This document shows, in pieces, positions 22,647-30,917 of a DNA stretch of 64,000 nucleotides (position 1 is the first letter of the stretch; every line of letters begins with the position of its first letter). Made by a program: the position numbers and the translations under genes. The notes beneath the pieces were generated by a model. It made no database searches. It was given only the letters and a program-made list of their open reading frames with translations, and was not told the origin of the DNA. Source of the stretch: an uncultured Muribaculaceae bacterium (GTDB taxonomy: Bacteria; Bacteroidota; Bacteroidia; Bacteroidales; Muribaculaceae); the NCBI GenBank assembly GCA_944321875.1, contig CALUMX010000002.1:83651-147650 (forward strand). The letters run 5' to 3'.

Positions 22647-22677
22647 CAAAGTTACGATGTTTGGTGGTCTTTTCAAA
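22647..22677 (-). promoter_or_regulatory. Full-consensus promoter for the pcrA-nspC operon
   Basis: On the minus strand this reads TTTG (22674-22677), 19 bp, TAACTTTG (22647-22654). The predicted leader is short, roughly 15 nt. Confidence 0.75.
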
Positions 22678-22710
22678 ACACAGATTTAAAAAACCGCACG
22701 CTCCCCGCCC

Positions 22711-23397
22711 CTACTTCTTGCGAGCGGCCACAGCCAGCAAAATACCCAACGCCACACCCAGCAACGCCGCACAGAGTACGCGCATCGTACCGGGTAGCAT
22801 AAACGTCACCGTATGAGCCGGGAACCAGAACAAAGGAATCGTTTTCTTGAACACAAAACCCCATTGCACCTTCCAGTTCAGACGGCTCATGATTTCGCCC
22901 ATTTTTATCGGACGGAGAAAGCCACGGAGCGTGCCTCCGTTATCCAGAATATGCATGTCGGTTATCTTGTGCAGCGTCATGAACACCGGACCGAAAAGCG
23001 AGTTCATAAACACCGACACCATAAAAGCCACAAACAACTTTCCCCACGACAGTTCCCCATTAAAGACAGCCTGCGCGTCGCTCATCCCCATGTATTCCAG
23101 GAAAGCAGGGACACCCGATGAAAATACAATCATCGCCGCATTGATGCCGATACCCAGGATACCCCAAACGATAGCCCTCGGCAACACTCCGAATCCCGGT
23201 TTCAGATATTTACCCGTAGAGATACGCAATCCGATAAGCTCACCGGCCGTGGAGAGAATGGCAAATTTCAGGAAAGCCGCCACCATTCCGTGGGAGGCAT
23301 TAAACGAGAGATAAGCACCCAGCACCGCATCGCTCAGAAAGAACGGCAGAAAGAAAAGCACGGCGCATGCAATAAAAATAAAGTCCGATCTGTTCAT
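22711..23397 (-). CDS. Mpv17/PMP22-like integral membrane protein
   Basis: This 228-aa protein has about five hydrophobic segments and no signal peptide. The C-terminal WFPAHTVTFMLPGTMRVL resembles the conserved end of the Mpv17/PMP22 family, which gives the tentative family name; the match is partial and its function in bacteria is unknown. It appears monocistronic between pcrA and a divergent glycosyltransferase gene. A TAnnTTTG element (TATATTTG) lies at 23440-23447. Confidence 0.72.
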   Translation of the reverse strand: MNRSDFIFIACAVLFFLPFFLSDAVLGAYLSFNASHGMVAAFLKFAILSTAGELIGLRISTGKYLKPGFGVLPRAIVWGILGIGINAAMIVFSSGVPAFLEYMGMSDAQAVFNGELSWGKLFVAFMVSVFMNSLFGPVFMTLHKITDMHILDNGGTLRGFLRPIKMGEIMSRLNWKVQWGFVFKKTIPLFWFPAHTVTFMLPGTMRVLCAALLGVALGILLAVAARKK

Positions 23398-23439
23398 TTT
23401 TCGTATTAAACAAGATTATGATACTAAGGTTAATTGCAA

Positions 23440-23447
23440 CAAATATA
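23440..23447 (-). promoter_or_regulatory. -7 element for the Mpv17-like gene
   Basis: The minus-strand sequence TATATTTG matches TAnnTTTG, 43 nt upstream of the ATG. No -33 TTTG is found at the right distance. Confidence 0.45.
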
Positions 23448-23555
23448 GTAATTTTCATTCAAAGACAAGGTTCATCTGGTATATTTAAAAGGCCACGACA
23501 TACTCCGGAAACGAAAAAAATCGGGATTGGACTTTTTTCTTCCCGACGCAAGTAT

Positions 23556-23563
23556 TAATTTTG
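23556..23563 (+). promoter_or_regulatory. -7 element for the glycosyltransferase/DUF6452/DUF6048 operon
   Basis: TAATTTTG matches TAnnTTTG and lies 26 nt before the chosen ATG at 23590. The -33 position holds only a T-run. Confidence 0.55.
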
Positions 23564-23589
23564 CACGTTGTACGTACAAATCACATTTT

Positions 23590-24540
23590 ATGGATATATC
23601 AGTAGTTGTACCGCTGTTTAACGAAGCGGAATCATTGCCGGAATTGGAGGCATGGATTGCCCGTGTAATGAAGGCAAACAATTTTACATACGAAATCATT
23701 TTCATCAATGACGGTTCGACCGACACTTCCTGGAAAGTCATCAACGACCTGAAAGCCAAGAATCCTTGTGTGAAGGGTGTCTGCTTCCGCCGCAACTACG
23801 GCAAGTCGCCGGCGCTCAACGTGGGCTTCGAGCGCGCGCAGGGCGATGTGGTCATCACAATGGATGCCGACCTGCAGGACAGCCCTGACGAAATTCCGGA
23901 ACTTTACCGCATGATTACGTCCGACGGCTACGACCTCGTGTCGGGCTGGAAGCAGAAACGCTACGACCCGCTGTCGAAGACGATTCCGACCAAACTTTTC
24001 AACGCTACGGCACGCAAGGTGAGCGGTATCAAGAATCTCCACGACTTCAACTGTGGTCTGAAGGCCTACCGTAAGGACGTGGTGAAAAACATCGAGGTCT
24101 ACGGTGAGATGCACCGCTATATCCCTTACCTCGCCAAGAATGCGGGTTTTGCAGTCATCGGCGAGAAGGTGGTACACCACCAGGCACGCAAGTACGGCAA
24201 GACGAAATTCGGCCTCAACCGCTTTGTCAACGGCTACCTCGACCTGCTGAGCCTCTGGTTCATCTCGCGTTTCGGCAGCAAGCCGATGCACATTTTCGGC
24301 TTCCTCGGCACGCTGATGTTCCTCGTGGGCTTCATCGCAGCCATCGTGGTAGGAGCGTCGAAGCTCTATGCCATGTATCACGGCGAGCCTTACCGTCTGG
24401 TGACCGACTCCCCCTACTTCTACATCGCCCTGACGATGATGCTGCTCGGCTCGCAATTCTTCCTTGCCGGATTTATCGGTGAGCTGATTGCACGCACGGC
24501 CAGCGAGCGCAACAAATACAGCATACGCGAAGAAATCTAA
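23590..24540 (+). CDS. GtrB/DPM1-like family 2 glycosyltransferase with two C-terminal membrane helices
   Basis: The ATG at 23590 is preferred because it places ISVVVPLFNEAESL at the N-terminus; the longer frame would start inside the promoter. The 316-aa enzyme has the GT-A fold with TMDADLQDSP (DxD region), FRRNYGKSPALNVGFE, and HHQARKYGKTKFG. C-terminal helices fall at about 235-260 and 280-300. Such enzymes transfer a sugar to a polyprenyl phosphate at the inner membrane. It directly abuts the DUF6452 gene, suggesting a shared envelope role. Confidence 0.92.
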   Translation: MDISVVVPLFNEAESLPELEAWIARVMKANNFTYEIIFINDGSTDTSWKVINDLKAKNPCVKGVCFRRNYGKSPALNVGFERAQGDVVITMDADLQDSPDEIPELYRMITSDGYDLVSGWKQKRYDPLSKTIPTKLFNATARKVSGIKNLHDFNCGLKAYRKDVVKNIEVYGEMHRYIPYLAKNAGFAVIGEKVVHHQARKYGKTKFGLNRFVNGYLDLLSLWFISRFGSKPMHIFGFLGTLMFLVGFIAAIVVGASKLYAMYHGEPYRLVTDSPYFYIALTMMLLGSQFFLAGFIGELIARTASERNKYSIREEI

Positions 24541-25056
24541 ATGAAGAAACATCTGAATCACATACGTGTGGCGCTGCTTGCGGTGGCTTCGGCCATTGCC
24601 ATCTACTCCTGCGGCGACGACACCTGCGAGGGCAATCAGAGCAGTCTCCCGCAGGTGGGATTTTATTCGTCGCAGACCAAGGCGGCCATCACGGTCGACT
24701 CCATCACCATCTACGGCGTAGGCGTGCCCAACGACTCGGCGATTGTCCGCAATTCGAAGATACAGAACGTGTACCTTCCGTTCAATGTCGACGCGCAGGA
24801 GTCGAAGTTCGTCATCCGCTATGAGCAGAAGGACCTGGCCAAATACAACATCACCGACACGATTGCGTTCACCTATACCTGCGAGCCGTATTTCCACTCC
24901 AAGGAATGCGGCGCATTCTATGTGTTCAACGTGACGGGACAGTACGTTTCCCATAATCTGATTGACTCAATGCAGTTGGCAAAGCCGGTCATCGACAATG
25001 CCGACATTGAGAACATCCGCCTGTTTTTCCGCACGGAGGAGGAAAGTGAGCAATGA
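24541..25056 (+). CDS. DUF6452 family lipoprotein
   Basis: This 171-aa protein has a lipoprotein signal: hydrophobic AVASAIAI followed by YSC, with Cys at about 23 as the likely lipidated residue. The mature part is a beta-rich domain with several Cys. The family occurs in Bacteroidales next to a DUF6048 gene, as here. Function is unknown; an envelope location is inferred. It starts the base after the glycosyltransferase stop codon and overlaps the next gene by ATGA. Confidence 0.85.
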   Translation: MKKHLNHIRVALLAVASAIAIYSCGDDTCEGNQSSLPQVGFYSSQTKAAITVDSITIYGVGVPNDSAIVRNSKIQNVYLPFNVDAQESKFVIRYEQKDLAKYNITDTIAFTYTCEPYFHSKECGAFYVFNVTGQYVSHNLIDSMQLAKPVIDNADIENIRLFFRTEEESEQ

Positions 25057-26030
25057 AACGGTCGTTGTTTTTCCTTGCAATGCTTTTGGTGCTCTGCCTG
25101 TGCTACAACCAATCGGCCGCACAGCGTAAGGTGACACCCATCGAGTCGACCGACGAGCTGCGGATTCTCACCAAGGAGGAGCTGAAGGAACTGCAGAAGC
25201 AGGAACGGATGCGCTTCCTCCGCACGGACTCGCTGACGCTCGACTCGCTCCGACGCGACTCCATTGAGCGCGCGAAGAAGAAGGTTGTCCGCCCGAAGTT
25301 CATGAACGTGACTGTCGGACTCAACCTGTGGGACCCGCTGATGCGCGCACTCGGACAGAAGCACGGCGGCGGTGAGGTGTGGGCCTCGCTCAACATCCGC
25401 AACCGTTTCATTCCGGTGGTGGAAGTCGGCGTGGGAATGGCCAACGACACTCCCGACGGAGCCAACTTTACCTATAAGAGCGACCTCGCCGTCTACGGAA
25501 AGGTGGGTATGAACTACAATTTCATGTTTGCCAAAGACCCGAAATATCTGCTCTACGGCGGTCTGCGCTTCGCCGCATCGGCCTTTCGCTACGACATTAC
25601 CGACGTGCACATCGACAACGGCTACTGGACGGGAACGGACAAAACCTATTCCCTGCTCGACCAAAGCTCATCTGCATTATGGATGGAAGCCGTGGCGGGC
25701 ATTCAGGTGGAAATAGTCAAGAATCTGTCGCTCGGCTGGTCGGTCAGATACAACTTCCCTCTGAAAATAAAGGACCTGCCACAGTCGCGTCCCTGGTACA
25801 TTCCCGGCTACGGCACGCGCGGCAATCCCTTGCACATGACCCTTTCCGTCAGCTACTCGCTGCCGCTCCATAAGGAGAAAAAAGCACCGGCAACAGATGC
25901 CGGACCGGAAATTCCACTGCCACCCGCCGTGGAAGAGAAACCGGACGAGGAAATCGTTATCCCGAACCGTGAGGAGCGCGTACAACCTCCAAAGGAAGGA
26001 ACGACCAAACTGACTGAAACCGAAGAATAA
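25053..26030 (+). CDS. DUF6048 family outer-membrane-type beta protein
   Basis: This 325-aa protein has a signal peptide (FFLAMLLVLCLCYNQSAAQ). A charged helical stretch follows (about 30-75, KEELKELQKQERMRF). The rest is a beta-strand-rich region with alternating aromatic residues suggesting a small outer-membrane barrel. The C-terminus is a Pro/Glu-rich tail (about 280-325) after what looks like the last strand, unusual for a barrel and possibly periplasmic. It is paired with DUF6452; the function is unknown. Confidence 0.8.
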   Translation: MKRSLFFLAMLLVLCLCYNQSAAQRKVTPIESTDELRILTKEELKELQKQERMRFLRTDSLTLDSLRRDSIERAKKKVVRPKFMNVTVGLNLWDPLMRALGQKHGGGEVWASLNIRNRFIPVVEVGVGMANDTPDGANFTYKSDLAVYGKVGMNYNFMFAKDPKYLLYGGLRFAASAFRYDITDVHIDNGYWTGTDKTYSLLDQSSSALWMEAVAGIQVEIVKNLSLGWSVRYNFPLKIKDLPQSRPWYIPGYGTRGNPLHMTLSVSYSLPLHKEKKAPATDAGPEIPLPPAVEEKPDEEIVIPNREERVQPPKEGTTKLTETEE

Positions 26031-26040
26031 AAACAACAGC

Positions 26041-26080
26041 GGGGGCGATTGGAAATGAAACTCCAATCGCCCCCGTCGTT
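26041..26080 (+). terminator. Terminator of the glycosyltransferase/DUF6452/DUF6048 operon
   Basis: A perfect 13-bp GC-rich stem (26041-26053 with 26062-26074) with an 8-nt loop lies 10 nt after the DUF6048 stop. The following T-tract is weak. Confidence 0.75.
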
Positions 26081-26157
26081 TGTCAACTCCTGACATCTGT
26101 CCAAGAGAGAGCGCACGCCCCTCGTTCCCAGACATAGCAAGAATATCCTATATATGC

Positions 26158-26194
26158 ATGCAGGCTGCCGGACTTCCCGCCCGACAGCCTGCAT
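26158..26194 (-). terminator. Hairpin downstream of the outer-membrane barrel gene
   Basis: A 10-bp stem (26158-26167 with 26185-26194) lies 24 nt past the minus-strand stop at 26218. No U-tract follows, so it may be an mRNA-end stabiliser rather than a true intrinsic terminator. Confidence 0.45.
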
Positions 26195-26217
26195 CTGGTG
26201 TCTATATAATTGTTTTC

Positions 26218-28668
26218 CTATCGTTGCACGCCCTGACCGCCTTGCTGCTGCGGAACGGAAGACTGCTCCGCCTGCTTGAGGTCGTCGTTGTTGATTGTGC
26301 GCTGTGTACGCTTCACCGACGTGTTGAGATTACCAAGCCTGAATGATAACGACACACCGGCGTTCCATGCCCTCACGTTAGTGAGCGTGCGGTAACGGAA
26401 TCGATCTGTCTCGATAGATGTCTCGTAGGACAGTCGCGTCGGGTAGACATTGTTGGCAAAGAGCGAGAGATTCAAGCGGTCGTCCTTGAGAAACGAGCAG
26501 CTGAAAGAGATGCCATAGAAATAGTAGGACATGGATTTGCCCTGCAGCGTCACGTCACCGCTACCACCGCCTCCGTAACCCATGAGACGCATCCGCTTGC
26601 CCAACCCCTGCTCGACAGAGCCATAGCCGGAAAGCGAGAATCCGCTGTTTGACGCATCCACACGACGGCTTCTCAAATCGGAATAAGCCGGCATAAGGCT
26701 CAGCATCAGCTTCGTCCGAGCCAACGGCATCCATTGTCCCCAGAGAGAGAGGTCGACTCGCGAGGAACGGAGGACGTTGCCGTAGGTCGTGTGCTGCACG
26801 CCGTCCTGCAAAAAGGCATAATCCGAAATACCATTGTCCGTAAAGCTGTAATTCAGACTCGCATTACCGCTCAACCGCGCACCGAAACTGCTGAAATTGA
26901 ACGATACGTTGTGCCACCGTTCCATGTCAAGATTCGGATTACCGTAGCTGACATAAGAAGGGTCGGTCGATGAGCGGAACGGACTCAGGAAGGTGATTCC
27001 CGGACGGTTGATACGCATGAAATAGGACAGACGCATCATTTGGGTCACTCCCATGTTGTAGGAAAACGTCACCGAAGGAACCACGTCGTCGAAATTCGAC
27101 GAGAAATTACTCGCCGGGTCATATTCATAATCAACCGAGGTCAGCGTATGCTCATAGCGCACACCTGCCTTTGCTCCCAGTTTGCCCAGACGGAGCGTGT
27201 AGTCGGCATACAGCGCAAAAATATCCTGCCGCTGCTCGTAAAAACTCGATGACGGCAAATCAAACGTACCGTCAATAAATACGTGGCTGTCGTTGGCATC
27301 GCGTCGTGCGATGTACTTCGCTCCCGTGTCGAAAAGATGCTTTTCAGAGAACGGATTCACGTAATCAACCTGCACGGTATGCTCCGTGTGGCGGCGGTCG
27401 TCTTCCTGACGGCGCGTAGGAAGGTCGAACGGCACGTCGCGAATGTCGCTGTAAGTCTGGTCGGCATCGTTATCGGTCGGCGAAGCCGTAAAGCGGTAGG
27501 ATGTCGTCAGGAACTCGCCCTTGCGGCGAAATGAATGCTGGTAGTCAAATGCCAGCGAGCCGTTGAGCGAGGCAGTGCGGCTGTTCTGCGTCATTGAATA
27601 TCCGAAAGGAGCCAACTGTCCTGTGCGTGCCGTCGTGCCCGCATTCAGCGACGTGTAGTCGTTGGCCATGAGCGTTCCGGCAAGCGTCAGCAGATTGAGA
27701 GAATCCGGCTCGTAGCTCGACTGAAGCGAGGCATAATGATAATCGCCGTTCACATCGCCCTCGGTCTGCGACAACAGCCGGCTCAACTCGAGCCCCGCCT
27801 CATCAAGGTCGACACGTTCCGTCTCGACGCGCATGCTGTTCTGACGGAAACGGCCATAGCTGTAATGAGCCGTAGTCGTGAACTTACCCAACTGATAAGT
27901 ACCATAAGCACTACCGCCGATATTGTTGTTGCTACCGTAGGCCGAAAGGGAAAGATTGTAGCCCTGCACCTTCACATCCTGCAACACGATATTCAGAATG
28001 CCCCCTACTCCCTCTGCATCGTATTTGGCTCCGGGGTCGGTAATAACCTCAATCGACTTGACAGCACTTGCCGGGAGGTTACGCAACACCTCCTTCGGAT
28101 TGCCCGACATCATCGGATTAGGCTTGCCGTTGACCAATACCTTAAAATTGGACGAGCCTTTCACCTGAATGTTGTCCTGACCGTCGACCGACACCATCGG
28201 CACACGCCGCAACATGTCGAGCGTCGTTTTCGTCGCCGACTCGCTGTCGTCGGCCACGCTGTAGGAAAGGCGGTCAATCTCAGCCGTCACAAGCGGTTTC
28301 TGCGCCAGCACTTCCACTTCCTGAAGCTCTACACTTCCCGAAAGGCGCACCACACCGAGCCGGGCCACCGGCTGCGCTTCGCTAACCGTGAATTGCCGCG
28401 AGAACGGCCGTTTTCCGGTCGCCGTAACTGTCAGCTGATAATCGCCCGCTTTCGGCAACTGAGCCTCAACGCGTCCGTCTGCATCGGAAAGCACCATGAC
28501 GGCCGCCTGCTTGGTGGGCGGATAGAAATCAACACGGACCGTGGCAAACGGTTCTCCCTCACCCGTCAGCGAGTCACGCAACTCGCACTCCACTTTCCAC
28601 TCACTGCCATGGGCCGCAAAGACACAGACAGTTGTCAAAAAGAACATTACAAAACGTAATTGTCGCAT
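26218..28668 (-). CDS. Outer-membrane beta-barrel protein, TonB-receptor-like (PF14905 family)
   Basis: The ATG at 28668 gives an 816-aa precursor with a signal peptide (MRQLRFVMFFLTTVCVFAAHG). An N-terminal carboxypeptidase-regulatory-like beta domain comes first, with DGRVEAQLPKAGDYQLTVTATG at about 75-100. A plug-like domain follows (SVDGQDNIQVKGSSNFKVLVNGKP, IEVITDPGAKYDAEGVGGILN), then a long barrel ending SVKRTQRTINN with a Q-rich tail. This architecture is that of Oar-like proteins rather than SusC. The cargo is unknown. It lies 32 nt behind the GntR gene and is probably the last gene of the ABC/GntR operon. Confidence 0.87.
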   Translation of the reverse strand: MRQLRFVMFFLTTVCVFAAHGSEWKVECELRDSLTGEGEPFATVRVDFYPPTKQAAVMVLSDADGRVEAQLPKAGDYQLTVTATGKRPFSRQFTVSEAQPVARLGVVRLSGSVELQEVEVLAQKPLVTAEIDRLSYSVADDSESATKTTLDMLRRVPMVSVDGQDNIQVKGSSNFKVLVNGKPNPMMSGNPKEVLRNLPASAVKSIEVITDPGAKYDAEGVGGILNIVLQDVKVQGYNLSLSAYGSNNNIGGSAYGTYQLGKFTTTAHYSYGRFRQNSMRVETERVDLDEAGLELSRLLSQTEGDVNGDYHYASLQSSYEPDSLNLLTLAGTLMANDYTSLNAGTTARTGQLAPFGYSMTQNSRTASLNGSLAFDYQHSFRRKGEFLTTSYRFTASPTDNDADQTYSDIRDVPFDLPTRRQEDDRRHTEHTVQVDYVNPFSEKHLFDTGAKYIARRDANDSHVFIDGTFDLPSSSFYEQRQDIFALYADYTLRLGKLGAKAGVRYEHTLTSVDYEYDPASNFSSNFDDVVPSVTFSYNMGVTQMMRLSYFMRINRPGITFLSPFRSSTDPSYVSYGNPNLDMERWHNVSFNFSSFGARLSGNASLNYSFTDNGISDYAFLQDGVQHTTYGNVLRSSRVDLSLWGQWMPLARTKLMLSLMPAYSDLRSRRVDASNSGFSLSGYGSVEQGLGKRMRLMGYGGGGSGDVTLQGKSMSYYFYGISFSCSFLKDDRLNLSLFANNVYPTRLSYETSIETDRFRYRTLTNVRAWNAGVSLSFRLGNLNTSVKRTQRTINNDDLKQAEQSSVPQQQGGQGVQR

Positions 28669-28700
28669 TATCTGATAATTTTTGAAATTTATCGTACTTT

Positions 28701-29063
28701 TCACTCTGAGCAATAATTCTCATAAAGCCGCGCTATTTCCTCCATCGAAATGCCAAGCAGACGCATCAAGCGGAACAGCTCCGGCAAGTCGTCGCGCAGG
28801 AACACTTCCTTACGCAACGCCTGTATCCGCGCCTTCGCCTCAGTCTGCACGAAATAGCCGATGCCCCGACGGTTGAAAATGATGTCCTGACTTTGCAGGT
28901 AATCATAGGAGCGCACCATTGTGTTGGCATTCACCTCCACCTCTGCGGCATACTCCCGTACAGAAGGAATACGGGCCTCCTCCGCATAACGGTCCTGCAA
29001 TATCTCATCCATGATACGGTCGGCTATCTGCAGATAAATCGGTTTACTTTCCTTGAACTTCAT
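28701..29063 (-). CDS. YtrA-subfamily GntR transcriptional regulator
   Basis: The ATG at 29063 overlaps the permease stop by ATGA and gives a 120-aa protein. Only the winged-helix DNA-binding domain is present (PIYLQIADRIMDEIL, IPSVREYAAEVEVNANTMVRSYDYLQ, GIGYFV). A short helical tail follows instead of a ligand domain, as in YtrA-type GntR proteins. These are commonly autorepressors of adjacent ABC transporter genes. A matching palindrome lies at the operon promoter. Confidence 0.93.
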   Translation of the reverse strand: MKFKESKPIYLQIADRIMDEILQDRYAEEARIPSVREYAAEVEVNANTMVRSYDYLQSQDIIFNRRGIGYFVQTEAKARIQALRKEVFLRDDLPELFRLMRLLGISMEEIARLYENYCSE

Positions 29064-29902
29064 AATTTCCACAACCTCCTTTTCGTTACTTGCGTACGGC
29101 TGAATAGGCGAAAGCTCAACCACCAGTTAAACACAATCAGCAGAACCGCTACCGTCAACGATACGGACATACTTTCCAAGAAACTAAAATGGAAAGATGT
29201 CGCAGTTCCGAAATGACCAAGAATTGCAATCAAACCGGACATACCCAGAATATTGGCAAGAATAAAGAGGCCGCAAGTTTTGATAAACGGTTGCTTACGG
29301 AAATAGTTACCACCCAGAATCAGCAATGAATGAAGCCATACCGCCCAGGCAAAACTGTTAATGACAAACAGCAACGGCTCTGTATCCGTAATGGCATACC
29401 TCATTTGTTCAAATTGGAATAAGCCACTGAAATAATCGTCAATCGTCAACTGATAGAACAAATCAGACAGTTCGAAGAAGCCCATAATCAGGAAACGGCA
29501 CAAATCGGTTACAAATACGGCCACCAGCATCAGCAACGGATAGAAGAGCATCACCATAATCGCCCGGCTGACAAATTTTTCAAGCAGCGTAGCCGGCAGC
29601 ATCATGTAGGAAATCCGCTGCTCCTTCGTGCGGTTCGGTTCCATTATCTCGCTTGCCATGATGCCCATATACAATAAAAGTACTATCGTATACCCTCCGT
29701 AAATATTGCTCATATAGCCGTTAAACTGTACTAACTCTCCTCTTGAAAGATAGTCCCCGCTCGCGCTGTACAAGAAAACGTAAGTCATGGACATCAAGCC
29801 GCAAAATACTCCCAAGAATGCGCTCAAATGCTTCTTCCTGTTGCCTATAATATCACGCTTGAGCAACAGCATCAGTCTATTGAAATTAAATTTATTGTTC
29901 AT
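29060..29902 (-). CDS. ABC transporter permease-like membrane protein
   Basis: This 280-aa protein has six or more hydrophobic segments with the ABC-2-type layout and no signal peptide. It lies 2 nt after the ATPase gene and overlaps the GntR gene by 4 nt, so it is taken as that ATPase's membrane partner. Substrate is unknown; YtrA-linked ABC systems often respond to cell-envelope stress, which is inference here. Confidence 0.85.
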   Translation of the reverse strand: MNNKFNFNRLMLLLKRDIIGNRKKHLSAFLGVFCGLMSMTYVFLYSASGDYLSRGELVQFNGYMSNIYGGYTIVLLLYMGIMASEIMEPNRTKEQRISYMMLPATLLEKFVSRAIMVMLFYPLLMLVAVFVTDLCRFLIMGFFELSDLFYQLTIDDYFSGLFQFEQMRYAITDTEPLLFVINSFAWAVWLHSLLILGGNYFRKQPFIKTCGLFILANILGMSGLIAILGHFGTATSFHFSFLESMSVSLTVAVLLIVFNWWLSFRLFSRTQVTKRRLWKL

Positions 29903-29904
29903 GG

Positions 29905-30756
29905 CTAATCCTCCTGTTTTAAAATGGTTTGAAATTTATCACGTTCTGCCAGTACGGCATTGAAAAGCAATTCCAGATTCAACGGACTCTCCTCTCCGCT
30001 ACGGTTCAAGGAAATCACGCTGTTGCCGTAAACCGACGGCTGCACGAACAGCGCGTCATCCACCGGCTCGTTCATGCTCTGCTCTGAAAAATAGAGTTTG
30101 TCAAGAATGGCATTGACCGAATGGTCGAGCAGCACGTTGTTGCCGTCAATCATAATCAGATGCTCCAGCATCTTGTCGATGTCGCGTACCTGATGGGTGG
30201 AAATGATGATGGATTTCTCGTCCGACATGCCGGAAGCAATCACTTTACGGAACTGGCTTTTGGAAGGGATGTCAAGACCGTTGGTCGGCTCATCCATCAA
30301 CAGCAGAGAAGTGTTGGCAGCCAATGCGAAAGAAATGAAAGCCTTCTTTTTCTGTCCCATCGACAACTCTCCCAACTTGACATCCGACGGAAGGTCGAAG
30401 TCGCGGAGACAGGCCTCCAGTTGCTCGTTGCTGAATTTCGGATAAAACGGTGCGTTCAAAGCCACATACTGCTTCAGGGAGATTTTCGGCAAGTAATATT
30501 CCTCCGGCACAATAAACATATCGGCGAGCGTCTGTGGCAGGCGCTTCCCCGTATCGACGCCCTTCATCAGCACCCGACCCTTATCCGGACGGAGCATGGC
30601 ACAAATCAGATAGAGCAACGTCGACTTGCCCGTGCCGTTCTTGCCCAAAAGCCCCACCACCTGACCGGTAGGTATATCGAGCGAAAAATCCTCATAGACC
30701 CGGCTTTTTCTTTTATAACCGAATGTCAGGTTCTCAATTCTCACCATTGGTTCCAT
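29905..30756 (-). CDS. ABC transporter ATP-binding protein
   Basis: This 283-aa nucleotide-binding subunit has Walker A GLLGKNGTGKSTLL (about 35-48), a signature LSMGQKKKAFISFALA (about 135-150), and Walker B LLLMDEPTNGLDIPSK (about 156-171). ISTHQVRDID is the H-loop. The C-terminal 70 residues are an accessory extension. An internal ATG three codons in is also possible as start. First gene of the operon with permease, GntR regulator and outer-membrane barrel. Confidence 0.94.
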   Translation of the reverse strand: MEPMVRIENLTFGYKRKSRVYEDFSLDIPTGQVVGLLGKNGTGKSTLLYLICAMLRPDKGRVLMKGVDTGKRLPQTLADMFIVPEEYYLPKISLKQYVALNAPFYPKFSNEQLEACLRDFDLPSDVKLGELSMGQKKKAFISFALAANTSLLLMDEPTNGLDIPSKSQFRKVIASGMSDEKSIIISTHQVRDIDKMLEHLIMIDGNNVLLDHSVNAILDKLYFSEQSMNEPVDDALFVQPSVYGNSVISLNRSGEESPLNLELLFNAVLAERDKFQTILKQED

Positions 30757-30769
30757 AATATATTGTTTT

Positions 30770-30793
30770 AGTGTATTAGTTGATTAGTACACT
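30770..30793 (-). promoter_or_regulatory. Predicted GntR (YtrA-type) operator palindrome
   Basis: Inverted repeat AGTGTA (30770-30775), 12 bp, TACACT (30788-30793), placed between the -7 box and the ATG of the ATPase gene. The half-sites match those reported for Bacillus subtilis YtrA (AGTGTA/TACACT), there with slightly different spacing. The position over the predicted transcription start fits repression by the GntR protein encoded in the same operon. Confidence 0.75.
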
Positions 30794-30794
30794 G

Positions 30795-30825
30795 CAAATG
30801 TAGTAACAATTTTCTTACAAACAAA
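30795..30825 (-). promoter_or_regulatory. Full-consensus promoter of the ABC/GntR operon
   Basis: On the minus strand TTTG (30822-30825), 19 bp, TACATTTG (30795-30802). The operator palindrome starts 1 bp downstream of the -7 element. Confidence 0.8.
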
Positions 30826-30851
30826 TTTTTCCATGATTTTTTTGCAAAATA

Positions 30852-30896
30852 AAAAGAGAGCCTGTTCCAACACATGGCTGAAACAGACTCTCTTTT
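30852..30896 (-). terminator. Terminator of htpG
   Basis: A 15-bp stem (30852-30866 with 30882-30896, one G-T wobble on the RNA) ends in a run of U on the minus strand, 22 nt past the htpG stop. Confidence 0.8.
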
Positions 30897-30917
30897 ACCA
30901 ATTTATGAATACAAATT

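Noticed and set aside
23632..24954. A 440-aa minus-strand frame opposite the glycosyltransferase and DUF6452 genes
   Set aside because: Shadow of high-GC third positions; low-complexity Val/Arg/Ala composition and no recognisable domain, while the plus strand carries clear GT-A motifs.
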